Assembly: GCA_947179485.1 (NCBI GenBank)
Contig: OX359245.1
Location: 65,521,067 to 65,585,066, forward strand
Length of the DNA: 64,000 nt
From: Allacma fusca
Taxonomy: Eukaryota; Arthropoda; Collembola; Symphypleona; Sminthuridae
Reading direction: 5' to 3'
The position numbers and the translations under genes are program-made. Of this stretch, positions 1 to 10,972 are shown in pieces (the stretch's first letter is position 1; every line of letters begins with the position of its first letter). The notes beneath the pieces are model-generated. The model was not told the DNA's origin and did no database searches. It worked only from the letters and a program-made list of their open reading frames with translations.

Positions 1-523
1 TGAGTTATCTCCATTTTCCATTTTTTGCAATTTTCCAAAAATTTTGAAAATGTGAAAACATGAGTCCAAGTTGAAAATCTATGACCTAAGCATACACTGT
101 TTCACATTTTTAACTTGCACCATTCAAAAGTTTCGTCCCGTAGAAAAAGATTTCGAACACAGGATATTTTACATTACCTCTTTGACCACCTCTTGACTTA
201 CATTCACACACATTAAAACACAGGACATGTTTCATCTTATTCAAATCAAATTTCCTGCTTAAGCTAAAAACTTTGTTAATAAGTACTGAAACGTTGTTGT
301 ATAAAAATGTGACTGTAGATTCAAAATTTGGTAGAATGAGATTCTTACACTTGGAAGACTCATCAGGAGCACATAGGTATATATATGCCCGAATGTACGT
401 ACACACAAGCACATATTATTCTGTAAAAATAAGTATTACTGAAACCGGAGTTCATCAGTTTAAATCAGATCATCATCACGGTTCAATGATACGCAACTCC
501 CACTTAACTCCATGGAGTTATTG
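1..523. other. 3' flank (type I) of the first zinc-finger gene
   Basis: No gene is seen. The sequence is paralogous to the DNA on the low-coordinate side of most finger genes here, with the shared runs 'gatttcgaacacag', 'aaatcagatcatcatcacgg' and 'ccatggagttattgctat'. The AATAAA that other type I flanks carry is not preserved here. Short ORFs on both strands are not conserved in the paralogous flanks, so I do not call them. Confidence 0.7.
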
Positions 524-1624
524 CTATATTGTGCAATTCGTTCTTTCAGTATTCAGACTGACTACAGGTAATGTGTGACAAAATATGTAGTGCATGCAGA
601 GCTCTTTCTCCGAAAATAAAGCGTAATTGCACTCCTTACAAATAAAAATTTCAAAGCGAGCTTTACTGGAGAATTCATTTATTCCCTGGTCATCCGACGA
701 CTTGAGTTGAGTATCCTTACAATAATATTCTTCCTCACATTCAAGTAAGTCTTGTAAGTGAGATCGTACTTTATTGTCTTGTTTCCTTGAAGATTCCAAA
801 TCAGTAATTTTTGCATATTTCTCTGGTGGCACATTCATTGTTTCAGGAGAGATTTTAGACTTGAGTGACTTTCTTCCAGATTGTAATCTTTTTTCAGGGG
901 CCAAGGAGCTTCGTAGCTTTGCAGTGTGTCCTAGTTTGCTCAGGTTTCCTCGTATATGAATTTTTTGATGGATTTTTAAATGATAATTTCGCGTGGAAGA
1001 GTAACTGCAATGTGTACATTTGAACGGTCCCTCTCCGGAGTGTTTTCTCGTGTGGATTATTACATACCATCTTTGAATAGCAACATAAGGGCAGTGTTGA
1101 CACTTAAAAGGCTTGTACCCTGTATGGGTTCGTTCGTGAACTTTCAAAGCACCCTTATAAGCTGATTTGAAAGAGCAGTGTGGACACTTAAATGGCTTCT
1201 CTCCCGTATGCACCCTTTCGTGAATTTCCAAAAGGGATCTTTGAACGGCAGAGAAAGGGCAGATTGGACATTTATGAGGCATGTCACCTGTATGCCGTTG
1301 TTCGTGTCGTTTCAAACTAGTCTTATGAGCTGTTTTGAAAGGGCAATGCCGACATTTAAATGGTTTATCTCCAGTGTGGTTGTGCTCGTGATATTTCAAA
1401 CGAGATTTAGAAGCTGTTTTGAAAGAGCAATACCGACAATTAAATGGTTTCTCACCGGTATGGACTCTTTCATGGATTTTCAAATCAGAGTAATTTTTAC
1501 TAGTGTAGGAGCAAAGTTTGCATTTGTGAGGTCTCTCTCCAGTACGGTTTCCGTCCAATCTTTTTAAATTTTTACGTTCTGATGAGGCGCCAGGGGACAG
1601 TTGAGTTTTGCACTGTTTCCCCAT
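524..1624 (-). CDS. C2H2 poly-zinc-finger protein, 7 fingers plus terminal finger, 366 aa
   Basis: Predicted nuclear sequence-specific DNA-binding protein; target unknown. It starts at MGKQCKTQLSPGAS, the N-terminus shared by the whole array. Seven C2H2 fingers follow from about residue 34 to 228 with linkers such as HTGEKPF and HTGDKPF. The aromatic residue lies two positions after the second Cys (CSY, CSF, CPF), as in REST/ZFY-type fingers, and Leu and the two His are regular. A basic segment (about 230-270) and an acidic Ser-rich segment (about 290-325) lead to a last finger near 329-350 (CKEC start, C-x2-C-x12-H-x4-H). Fingers by family rule contact DNA; regulation and target are not visible. 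Variants here are HYIFCH in the last finger and a tail ending NCTI before the stop. There is no KRAB, ZAD, BTB or SCAN domain. Confidence 0.93.
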   Translation of the reverse strand: MGKQCKTQLSPGASSERKNLKRLDGNRTGERPHKCKLCSYTSKNYSDLKIHERVHTGEKPFNCRYCSFKTASKSRLKYHEHNHTGDKPFKCRHCPFKTAHKTSLKRHEQRHTGDMPHKCPICPFSAVQRSLLEIHERVHTGEKPFKCPHCSFKSAYKGALKVHERTHTGYKPFKCQHCPYVAIQRWYVIIHTRKHSGEGPFKCTHCSYSSTRNYHLKIHQKIHIRGNLSKLGHTAKLRSSLAPEKRLQSGRKSLKSKISPETMNVPPEKYAKITDLESSRKQDNKVRSHLQDLLECEEEYYCKDTQLKSSDDQGINEFSSKARFEIFICKECNYALFSEKELCMHYIFCHTLPVVSLNTERTNCTI

Positions 1625-1662
1625 TGTGTGGGTTATTTAATGTATTTTGACTGGGTAACTGT
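1625..1662 (-). promoter_or_regulatory. Candidate splice acceptor and short 5' leader
   Basis: Read on the minus strand, TTATTACAG (AG at 1660-1659) is followed by TTACCCAG and about 34 nt to the ATG. The same TTACAG/CCCAG context sits roughly 30-45 nt before the ATG in most array copies: both AGs in several, only the first in the copy starting at 13225, only the second in the one starting at 26816. This suggests a 5'UTR intron whose acceptor lies here. No donor was identified, so this is inference. Confidence 0.4.
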
Positions 1663-2884
1663 AATAATTTTGAGTTGTCACTGCTCCAAAATTTAAATAA
1701 CTTATTACGGTTACTTGTTATAAGCATTCCGAAACTAAGCCATTGAAGGATGTAGTAATTGTGATAACAAAAATCGCATTCAAATAACTCATTCATTGTT
1801 TATTTACGACCAACGAAACTTGATCCCACCTCGGCTGTTTTAACATTATAACATGAAGCGATCATTTCAGCACTGCGGTAGTAGTTAAACCGAAGAATCA
1901 GGAAAAACAAGACGAGAGTGAACACAGCCCTAATTACGTTTCCATAAAACAAGTGTAAGTCTGTAATACTGTAATAATTACGTAAATGACGGAAAACTCA
2001 GTGAAGTCTTGTCGTGGTATCAAGAGCAATTAAAAACTTATTACAACACAAACTATACCTAACAATATTGGCTATACCAGCAAAACCATTGACGGGATGG
2101 AGAGTTCATGAGACGTTAAACGTAATCACAACAATGTAGTCCAAACGAGTAGAACTATTGAAGTGAGGGAGAGTCGATGAGGCTTTCTGCATAAATTGTA
2201 AATGTGTATTTGATTTTTTAGTTTTGGAAATAATATTGGAACTGTCAGCCCGGGCCTCAGTACTACGGGAGTTAAAGCTAAAAGAACCACTTCACAAGAC
2301 ACTCCTTTGTAATTCTGACAATTGTAATCAGAGCGAATGAATGTCAAGGAGCTGCAGTGGGTTCGTAACGACTGTCTGTGAGTATAAGCAGTAGTTTAAA
2401 AACTTTGAACACATATTTGTCCGTTTCCATTTAGAAGTTATAGAAAAAGGAAGCTGTCAACTAGCTATAAATAGTAAGGGGACCCGTGAAAGGTTTTGTT
2501 AAAATTGAATGTGTCCAATTGGATAATTACAACAAACAGAAGTATCGGATGTCTTACCTTCAGGTCCCCTTAGTTACAAAATACACAGTCAATACAAACA
2601 TACCTATGTAAAATTACTTGTTTGTAATGTTGAATTTATTAAGTCCGACTTCCTTATTGAACGGAATTTTGCCCCCTGTCCCTTTTAATCGTAATGTCGT
2701 ACGAAGGTAATAGGTTTCAGAGAAAGCATGTTGGGAATGCTTTGAGGGATCTGAAACATCGACCACTCCCTAGAACGAATAAAGGAGTAACAATAAGCGA
2801 CAATCGGATCAAGAATTCAGTTCCCCCTATTTTAAGCAAATTCTGCATTAACAATTAAGTCATAGGGGTTAATTTTATGGACGT
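1663..2884. other. 5' flank of the first gene: conserved array spacer blocks
   Basis: No gene. It contains the spacer block around 1860-2000 (cagcactgcggtagtagtt, then gtttccataaaac...gtaagtctgtaat) and the block around 2095-2400 (gagagt...atgag, agacactcctttg, gatcagagcgaatg, ggttcgtaacgactgtctgtg). Both recur throughout the window. A 73-codon minus-strand ORF at 2126-2347 lies in the second block, but its frame is broken in several paralogous copies. A consensus-like TATAAATAG is at 2466-2474. Confidence 0.6.
2466..2474 (+). promoter_or_regulatory. TATAAATAG repeated in paralogous spacers
   Basis: TATAAATAG occurs at the same place in four spacer copies (2466, 9534, 27785, 52813), always in the context gctataaatag[tc]aag. 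It fits a plus-strand TATA box, but no plus-strand gene is seen downstream, so it may be only shared ancestry. Confidence 0.2.
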
Positions 2885-3180
2885 AATTTCACAAGCGAAA
2901 TTTAAACGGCCTCTTTCCGGAGTAAGTCCTTTCGTTGTGTGTGTATTAATGGCAGCGTAAAATTTTGCATTTGATATTTGAACTGTTTTCTCCCGGGATT
3001 TATTATTTCATGGAGCACCAAACGAGGATTATCAGTAGCAGCTTACGAGACTGCCGACATTTATAAGGCAAATCCCTGTGTGGGTGCACGAACTCTTGTA
3101 AATAATGACTGCATTTATAGTTCCTGCATAATCGAATTCTTGGCATTTGTACGGCCTCTCCCCCATATGAGTTCTTAAAC
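2885..3180 (-). pseudogene. Decayed relic of a second zinc-finger lineage
   Basis: Minus-strand translation gives pieces of finger and linker sequence, such as THMGERPYKCQE at the high-coordinate end, mixed with stops and shifted frames. Similar relics occur at 19195-21085 and 30760-31045 and share runs like 'tatttcatggagcacc'. They are much more diverged than the main array, so I read them as remains of an older finger gene type that was part of the duplicated unit. No functional product is expected. Confidence 0.55.
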
Positions 3181-4025
3181 AAATTACTTCATTTAATTAA
3201 TTAATTACATTCACTAGAATTTGAAAGCTGCCAGCCTCGCTCCGCTTGTTGAGGAATGTATTTGAAAATGAGGATAATTTTTTTTGAACTGGAATTTTAT
3301 ATTATCGGGACAATAACAGCAGCACTACTCACAAATGAGCACTCGCTCGGATACATACGTTCAGGGTTGCCAATATGTCTAAAGTAGCTCGGTATCATAT
3401 TTGAAAATTGTGAACACGGGATTATTAGCAATTAGCAATGAAATGAACAATTCAAAACTGGAGATAAGTTTAGAAAAAATTAGTAAATGGCGTTCCTTGA
3501 AGCCCTCAAACGCTAATTACTAATCATTTCTTTCTTCGTCCTACCCACAAATGAAGCCTTGAAAACTATTTACATAACTTCCCTCAGCCATTCTTTAATT
3601 TTGAAATAAATTTTCCCTTCCTTCAGTCTTCCTCCAAAAAACGTCTTGCTTCATTTTGTGCCTTCATTTATATAAAATTTTAGAAATGGTATCAAAACTT
3701 GCACGGATTTTGAAAAAGAAGTAGTTTTGGCCAACAATGTCGTCACAATAAAAAATGAAATAAAATGAAAATCAAATAAAATAAAGTTCATGCAAATATT
3801 TAGCAGCATTCACAGTTCTGTCATGTATTTTATACGTAAGGTATCAGAACGAAAAGCCATTAATACATTTTAAGGCTTCTTCTAAAACTCTCTACCTTCA
3901 AATAAAATTTTTGGTAATTTTTATGAAACCTTCCCTCAACCTTTGCGAAAAAATTCAACCTAAATTTTTTTATATTCCGTCAATCGACTGAAAAATCGTC
4001 TGCGGCGTCTTCAATAAATGTTTCT
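3181..4025. other. Array spacer without a gene
   Basis: The first part (attaattaattacattcact, gctgccagcctcgctcc, ttttatatt) is paralogous to about 21090-21215. The rest is AT-rich single-copy-looking sequence with no ORF or signal I can support. Confidence 0.5.
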
Positions 4026-5307
4026 TTAAAGGCTATATAGTCTTCGAAGGCTGGACACGTTACCTCTCACATGTATTTTTTGATGGATATTTAAATGGGA
4101 TCTGTGCTTGGAACATAGATGTAGGTTTTTTTCCCACTCGCACTCACACTCGCACTTCCATAAAGAAAAATCCACCACTCCTACTCGTGCCCACTCATAG
4201 TCTGTCTGAGAATGTAAAACTCCTACTCCTACTCTCAGCGCTAACTTCAAATCTCACCACTCCTACTCACCACTCGTGTCGTGAGTTACTCAATGTTTTC
4301 ATCGAAATATTTGCAAATATTAAGACAAGTTTTCCTTATCATTAAAAAAGCGAATATTAAGCAAAAAATGCATGACTTGTACATACATAAGTCGGCATTC
4401 CATACAATTGTTTGTATGATATTATGAAATATTTGGCAATAACCGCCAATCTTTTAATCGTGGCAACGTTAGCTTTATGCGGTTAATACAATGGTACGAG
4501 AAATAGCGAGTAGCAAAGCATGCTACTCCTACTCCTACTCTTTTTCTATGCTACGATTTATACCACTCCAACTCACGACTTTTTTGACGCCTTCACTCCT
4601 ACTCTTTACCTTGCTACTCCCCTGTGAGTGTGAGTAGGAGTGTGTTGAGTGCACTCGTCACTCGCGAGTAGCCTCCATCTATGGCTTGGAAGAGTAATTG
4701 CATTGTTAACATTTGAACAGTCCTTCTCGGAAGTGTGTTCTCTCGTGGGCTATTAAATTCGTCCTTTGAACACCATCAAAAGGACAGTGTAGACACTTCC
4801 TGCACCCTGTATGGACTCGTTCGTGCATTTTCAAACTAAATTGATGAGCTGATTTGAAAGAGCAGTATCGACACTTAAATGGCCTTTCTCCCGTGTGGAC
4901 TCGTTCGTGGCGTTTCAAATTACTTTTATACGCTGATTTGAAAGGGCATTGTCGATAGTTCAACGGCTTGTCTCCAGTATGAACCCTTTTGTGTAATTCC
5001 AGAAGATATTTCTCAACGGCAGCGAATGGGCAGAGTTGGCACTTATGTATGAGACCTCTCCTTTGTATGCCATCGTTCGTGCCTTTTCAAACTAGGCTTT
5101 GGAGCTGTTTTGAAAGAGCAATGCCGACAATTAAATGGTTTCTCGCCAGTATGAACTCCTTCGTGGATTTTCAAACTATGGTTATATCTAAAAGCGTAGG
5201 AGCAATGTTGACATTTGTGAGGTTTCTCTTCTGCCCGGATTCAGTTTTAAATTATTCCATTCTGCTGAAGCCTCTGAGGGCTGTTGAGTTTTGTATTGTT
5301 TCCCCAT
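4026..5307 (-). pseudogene. C2H2 zinc-finger pseudogene interrupted by a hAT-like element
   Basis: The start codon would be at 5307 (MGKQ context: ttgtttccccatcg). Finger coding is present but in more than one frame: about 4706-4963 holds three good fingers with HTGERPF linkers, while 4980-5300 is a different frame. A 570-bp hAT-like element sits at 4114-4683 inside the last canonical finger and is flanked by gcttggaa. Beyond it only the end of that finger and a few degraded residues remain (4026-4113); the tail and terminal finger are missing. Frameshifts, insertion and 3' loss make this non-functional. Confidence 0.85.
4114..4683. mobile_element. hAT-like MITE, family CATAGATG, CACTCCTACT-type repeats
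   Basis: 570 bp. The ends CATAGATGTAGG and CCTCCATCTATG are inverted repeats with one mismatch. The exact 8-bp duplication gcttggaa lies at 4106-4113 and 4684-4691; paralogous genes show the uninterrupted site. The ends are rich in degenerate CACTC/CTACTC motifs, inverted relative to each other on the right side. No transposase ORF. A right-end fragment of the same family is at about 51860-52086. Confidence 0.9.
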
Positions 5308-7593
5308 CGTGTAGCTAGGTAAGTTAATTTGATTGGATAACTGTAAGTAAAGTGACTTTAAATTTCGAAATACTAATTAATGACAAAGCTTTTTGATTGA
5401 ATCAATTTGTTCAGATTTTTAAAAAAATGAAAGCAGATGCTCCAAAGTTTGACTTATTCTGGATACGGGATAGGCATTCTAAAACAAAGCACTGGAGCAA
5501 ATTCAAAGCGTTTATAAAACATTTTCAGAGTCATATAGCGAGGGATGTAATAATTGTGATACGAAAAATCGCTTTAAAATGACACAGTCGGAACTGAAAT
5601 AAGCATTTTTATCTATTTCAGCAATAAGCCATAGCTTCAAGGCTTACGGCAAAAATACAATTATTTTATATATTTACGAACACTGAAACTTGATCCTACC
5701 TCGGCTGTTTTAGTACACAAAACCATCATTTCAGCACTGGTAGTAGTTAAGCCGAACAACAAATAAGAACAACAAGGGATGTACTAGCACAACTGCTGAC
5801 TATATTTCCATTAAATACATGTAAGTCTGTAATAATTGTGTAAATGGCGAAACATTCAGTGGAATCATGTCTAAGTATGAAGAGCAACTTAACACCTATA
5901 ACACAATCTGCTCTCCAGCAAAAATATTGAAGTGGGGGAGAGTCGATGAGGTGTTCCGTCTAAATTGTAAATATGGAATATTTAATTTTATCAGTTTTCG
6001 AAAATATATTGGAACAGTCAGCCCGGACGGCAGTACTATGGGAGTTACAGCTAAAACAACCACTGCACGAGACACTCCTTTGGAGATCTGACATTTGTGA
6101 TCAGAACGAAGGAAAGGCAAGGAGCTGTCGTGGGTTCGTAAGGACTGTCTGTGAGTATAAGCAGTAGTTAAAAACCTTCAAGGTTGTAGTAATTGTGATA
6201 ACAAAAATCCCATCCGAATAACGCATTCATTGTGTATTTACGACCTCCGAAACTTGATCCCACCTTGACTTTTTTAACATAAAACTATCATTTCAGCACT
6301 GGTAATTGTTAAACCGAAGAATCAGGAAAAACAAGACGAGAGTGTACACAGCCCTAATTTTCCAATATTTTCCAGCGATATTTCCAATATCGCTGCTCCA
6401 TGCATTTAATGCAAATGTAATTATTATTATGGAAATATGAACAATCTTGAAACAGTAATATCATTACATGCACGAATCTATTTCACAATATTTTTAAATC
6501 GAATTACAAAGTTAGCACAAATACAACGATTATAGAAAAAACCATTGTCCTTGCACAATTGGTAGAATTCATGCACTCGTTGTACACATGATGAGCATAA
6601 ATATCGTAGTGTTACAACATACTGTAAATTATTGTAACTCAATAAGATAATTATGTTCCAAATGGGTCATGGGCGAAAGCCTAAAAGACCTTAAATAAAT
6701 AAATACAAAAAAAAATACAACATACTGTAAATCATAACATTCAATATATGTAATTATGTAGATACAGAGATTCATTATGTAATAGCACAACTGATAGTCA
6801 ATTATTACATCTATTCAAATCATATTACCCTCAAAATGCTCTACCCCTGACAATTAGTTCGCTGAAACTGTACCTCAATCATAATTCCGAACTAATATTC
6901 GAATATCAGATACTCCTCCACAAAGAATCTTCTCCAAAAAACGGAGCGAACGAAAAGAATGTAATTTATATTCCGTACGTGTCTAGTAAAATGAAATGAT
7001 GAAAATCACACTCACTGAAATGCACTTTTGTATTTCATCGAAAATACAATCTCACAGGTTATAAAATATAAATGCATGGATTTATCAACGGCTAAAGAAA
7101 TCATAAATTGATTTGGGCGGGCGTATTTTGAGAGTAATAATCTATGAAAGATATCAACTAGGGATCAAAAATGGGAGAGAAATGAAACTTAAAATGTGCA
7201 AGCTCCGTAACTATGCTTTGTTTCCGTTGTTTTAAGTTTCCATCATTTGATGATGCGCTGATTCCGTTCCAAGTAACGCATGAACATTTTATTTAAATAA
7301 CTAACTTCATTTGTTTTGCATGCAATAAAATTTGGAGGCCATTTGATAAATGTGGTTTTTTAACTCATGTTCTTTCAAGCTTGGCATCCTATAAAATGTC
7401 AGTTTATTTCACGTTCAATCTATTTAACCGTTGTAAAATGTCATAGTAAATATTTGCAGCAGCTGGACATGTATATAATTACATGCATGAACAACAAACT
7501 AAACAAGTTTTGGTAAATGCTTTCAAAAAGATTCGTGGCAATTACTTTGATTGAACACCAGATCGAGGAGTAACAAAACGAGATTCCATGGAG
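5308..7593. other. Spacer between pseudogene and next gene, partly doubled
   Basis: No gene. The leader block is at 5308-5400. The spacer blocks occur at 5690-6170, and the first of them is repeated at 6180-6355, so this spacer carries a local duplication. From about 7140 to 7593 it is the type II 3' flank (tttgatgatgcgctgattcc, ggaggccatttgataaatg, attactttgattg) also found at 21840-22842, 35215-35470 and 63105-63685. Confidence 0.6.
6653..6716 (+). mobile_element. Possible 3' tail of a non-LTR retroposon
   Basis: The stretch with 'gggcgaaagcctaaaag' then 'accttaaataaataaata' resembles the 3' ends of arthropod LINE/SINE copies that finish in a short A-rich repeat. It interrupts a spacer that otherwise repeats 'caacatactgtaaat' on both sides (6614 and 6719), which could be a target duplication. 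Family not determined. Confidence 0.45.
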
Positions 7594-8700
7594 TTATTGC
7601 TGTATTGTGCAATCTGTTCTTTCAATATTCAAATTAACTACAGGTAATTTATGGCAAAATGAGTAGTGCATGCAGAGCTCTTTCTCCGAAAATAAAGCGT
7701 AATTGCACTCCTTACAGATAAAAATTTCAAAGCCTCCTCGACAAGAGGATTTATTATTTTCCAGGTCACCCGACCAGTCGAGTTGAGTTTCCTGTAAATA
7801 AGGTTCTTCGTCACCTTCAAGTAAATCTTGCAAATGATATGGTACACTATTTCCATGTTTCTTTGACGAATTCAAAACAATAATTTTTGCATATTTCTCT
7901 GATGGCACTGTCGTTGCTTTAGGAGGGATCTTACACTTGAGTGACTTTCTTCCAGATTGCAATCGTTTTTGAGGCGCCAAGGAGCTTCGTAGCATTGCAC
8001 GTTGTTTGAGCTTGCTCAGGTTTCCTCGCGTATGTACTTTTTGATGGATTTTTAAATGGGAACTTCGCATGGAAGAGTAATTGCAATCCTGGCATTTAAA
8101 CGGTCCCTCTCCGGAGTGTTTTCTTGTGTGCTTTTTTAAAGGCGAGCTCTGAATAGTAGCAAAAGGACAGTGTTGACACTTGAAAGGCCTGTACCCTGTA
8201 TGGGTTCCTTCGTGAGTTTTCAAACTAGATTTATAAGCTGATCTGAAAGAGCAATATCCACACTTAAATGGCTTCTCTCCTGTATGCTTCCTGCCATGAG
8301 TTTCCAATTGAGATTTTCGAACTGTAGCGAAAGGGCAGAGTGGACACTTATAAGTGCCCTCACCTGTGTGCCATTGTTCGTGTCCTTTCAAACTAGACTT
8401 CTGAGCTGTTTTGAAAGGGCAATGTCGACACCTAAATGGTTTATCTCCTTTGTGGTTTATCTCGTGAGATTTCAATAGCCATTTATAAGCTGTTTTGAAA
8501 GAGCAATGACGACAATTAAATGGTTTCTCCCCGGTATGAACTCTTCCATGGTTTTTCAAAAGATAGTTATATCTACTAGCGAATGAACAATGTTGGCATT
8601 TGTGAGGTTTCTCTCTTGTACGGATTCGGTTGGGTCTTTCAAAATTATTGCGTTCTGCTGAACCGTCAAGGGACTGTTGAGTTTTGAATTGTTTACCCAT
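7594..8700 (-). CDS. C2H2 poly-zinc-finger protein, 7 fingers plus terminal finger, 368 aa
   Basis: Predicted nuclear DNA-binding protein of the array family, complete from MGKQFKTQQS to a stop after CTIQQ. First Cys of finger 1 is at residue 35; seven regular fingers run to about 228 with HTGEKPF, HKGDKPF and HTGYRPF linkers. The basic tail ([16 protein letters not shown]) and an acidic stretch (EGDEEPY) precede the last finger at about 329-350. Finger 1 carries Asn-Tyr-Leu just before the structural Leu, unlike most copies, so its contacts probably differ. N-terminal SLDGSAERNN resembles the broken copies at 38109-39222 and 22843-24519 (SAE/KAE variants), suggesting a subgroup. Its 3' flank is type II. 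No frameshift or missing ligand. Confidence 0.93.
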   Translation of the reverse strand: MGKQFKTQQSLDGSAERNNFERPNRIRTREKPHKCQHCSFASRYNYLLKNHGRVHTGEKPFNCRHCSFKTAYKWLLKSHEINHKGDKPFRCRHCPFKTAQKSSLKGHEQWHTGEGTYKCPLCPFATVRKSQLETHGRKHTGEKPFKCGYCSFRSAYKSSLKTHEGTHTGYRPFKCQHCPFATIQSSPLKKHTRKHSGEGPFKCQDCNYSSMRSSHLKIHQKVHTRGNLSKLKQRAMLRSSLAPQKRLQSGRKSLKCKIPPKATTVPSEKYAKIIVLNSSKKHGNSVPYHLQDLLEGDEEPYLQETQLDWSGDLENNKSSCRGGFEIFICKECNYALFSEKELCMHYSFCHKLPVVNLNIERTDCTIQQ

Positions 8701-10738
8701 CGTGCGGATAAAATGATAACTGATGCTCCAAAATTTAAGTAACTATAATCTGGTGACGTGATAAGTATTCCAAAACAAAACACTAGATTAAATTTGAAGC
8801 GTTTATAGCACATATTTAGAGTAATACATACATGTCAGAGGAATGTTATAATATTGGAATACCAAAAACGCTCTAAAATGACAATTTTGGAGGTGAAATA
8901 AGCATTTTTATTTCAGAGATAAACCAGCTGCACGGCTTACGGCAAACATAAAATTATTTTATATATTTACGATCACTGAAACTTGACGAACTACTTCGGC
9001 TGTTGTAATATAAAACCATCATTTCAGCACTGGTAGTAGTTAAGCCGAATGATCCGAAAGAACAACAAGTGATTGGACACAACCCTTGATTATATTTCCA
9101 TAAAACACGTGTACGTCTGTAATAATTGTGTAAATGGCGAAAAATTCAGTGGAATCATGTCTATACGTATCAAGAGCAACTTAACACCGACAACAAAAAC
9201 TACACAACATTATTATAGTCCATACCAGTTGAACTATTGAAGGATTGGAGAGTCCATGAGGCGTTCTGTGTAAATTGTAATATGTATATTTGAATTTTTC
9301 AGTTTTCGAAATAATATTGGCGACAGTACTATGGGAGTTACAGCTTTAAAAAACCACTCCATGAGGCACTCCATTGGAATTCTGGCAATTGTGATAAGAA
9401 CGAAGGAAAGGCAAGGAGCTGTGATGGGTTCGTAACGACTGTCTGTGAAGAAAAGTAATAGTTCAAAAACTATCAATAAAGTTTTGTTCATTTCCATTTA
9501 CAAGATATAGAAAAAGGAAGGCCTTCACGTAGCTATAAATAGTAAGTGGACCTGTGAAAGGGTTTGTTTAAATTGGTTGTGTCTTGTAGGACAACTATTA
9601 CAAACAAAAGTACCCGTTGTTTTACGTTCAGGTTCCGAAGTGACAGAACAGACCCATTAGGTACTTATTTGGAGTGTTGAATGCACAGGATATTTTAAAA
9701 TCGAATGAATAACAAATGCAATGTCTAAAATGCAACCATTTGATAGCAAAACCATTTTCTTTGCACAATTTGATGGAGCCGAACCACTCGCAGGACACAC
9801 CCTGAAGCCCTGAACCTTAAATACCATAGTGTTATAGCATATGTCATACCATATTTATAATATATGCAGATACAGAGAGACTCATTTTGTAATAGTTAGT
9901 TGTTATCAGTGTTTCCTATAATGTGCAATCAGTTCCATCGGTACACATACTGACTACAAGTAATTTTGGGAAAATAAGTAATTAGTACATGCATAATCCT
10001 TCTCTATAATGACTCTCCTCCTGTTGAAGAGATCCTACGATTCCCCAAATAACGGATCGGAAGCAAAGTATGCAATTTATTCTACACATGTTTAGAAAAT
10101 ACAAGATATGCAGCCTTACATTCCATAGTGCTTTGTATTCAAATATCTTCCACTAAGATGAATTGGGGTAAGTAGAAACGTCATTTGTAGAATTTGCTGT
10201 AATCCTTCTGACTTATTTGAAACAAAAATTGGAGTGAATAACTGAAAATCCAGCAGCACTTACATGCACAATTACTTAGGGAATACAAAAATGATTTAAC
10301 AATGAAAACGAGCAAATTTGCTCAAAATGAATTGTACGATGAAATGAATTCAAAAATAAATTCCAAACGTACAATTAATTACAAAACAAATCCCGTTCTC
10401 AAAACATCATGGAAAGGGGGTTCAGTCTTCAATTTCGATGAATGAATATTGGTTGAATCCATTGTATTTTATTTAATGAACACGGAATTACTACACTACA
10501 ACCCAAGTACAAAAACTAGACCATAGAAATATTAAATATGAGGTTAACATTATAAATCCTGATTTAAAGGAATGTTTGTAGTCTGACGGAATCTAAATCT
10601 TAAATTTAATTTAGTTTGAATTTGGGCATGTCTCACATTCGTGACTACAGTTGGGGTGTTATTGCAGCGAGAGTCACCTGTATATACAATTAAATCAACT
10701 ATGATATTTGCTACCACTCATAATTGCTTTGAAACATT
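8701..10738. other. 5' flank and array spacer
   Basis: No gene. It has the leader block, the 'cagcactggtagtagttaagcc' block (about 9020-9150), the 'aggcactccattgg' block (9236-9500), TATAAATAG at 9534-9542, and array sequence to about 10730. A tail relic is annotated separately at 9918-10010. Confidence 0.6.
9918..10010 (-). pseudogene. Relic of a zinc-finger gene C-terminal end
   Basis: The run 'gactacaagtaattttggg...agtacatgcataatccttctct' is a degraded match to the conserved C-terminal coding end of the array genes ('gactacaggtaatttatgg...agtgcatgcagagctctttctcc'). Similar relics lie at 29240-29400, 40015-40090 and 54655-54730, each in equivalent spacer positions. Coding potential is lost. 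Confidence 0.5.
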
Positions 10739-10972
10739 AGGGAGTTAGCGCACCCTTTAGATGAGGGAAACTTATAAAACTTATACAGCGAAAGTGACGT
10801 CACTTTTCGCTACGCACGTGATCATGACATCACTTTCCATAACTTATGGAACGTATAGAGCTGCTGTATAAGTTTCGTTCATTCCGTGAACTTATAAAGT
10901 AGCGAAAAGTGACGTCACTTTCGCTGTATAAGTTTATAAGTTTCCCTCATCTAAAGGGTGCGCTAACTCCCT
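10739..10972. mobile_element. Palindromic MITE, 234 bp
   Basis: Almost the whole element is an inverted repeat: AGGGAGTTAGCGCACCC at the left, its reverse complement at the right, and matching arms continue inward through the atgagggaaacttataa and agtgacgtcactt motifs. ATT lies on both sides (10736-10738 and 10973-10975), which fits a 3-bp duplication as in Harbinger-type elements, though 3 bp is weak evidence. No ORF. No second copy was noticed in the window. Confidence 0.75.

Noticed and set aside
774-1567. Long plus-strand ORFs over the zinc-finger genes, rich in F-V-N-F-Q and S-C-F-E-R-A
   Set aside because: They recur opposite every finger gene and are the complement of the finger repeat; frames change from copy to copy.
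2126-2347. Minus-strand ORF of about 73 codons repeated at 5896, 9234, 13697, 27362 and 52476
   Set aside because: It is part of a conserved spacer block, but its frame and ends differ between copies (indels not multiples of three), so it is probably not coding.
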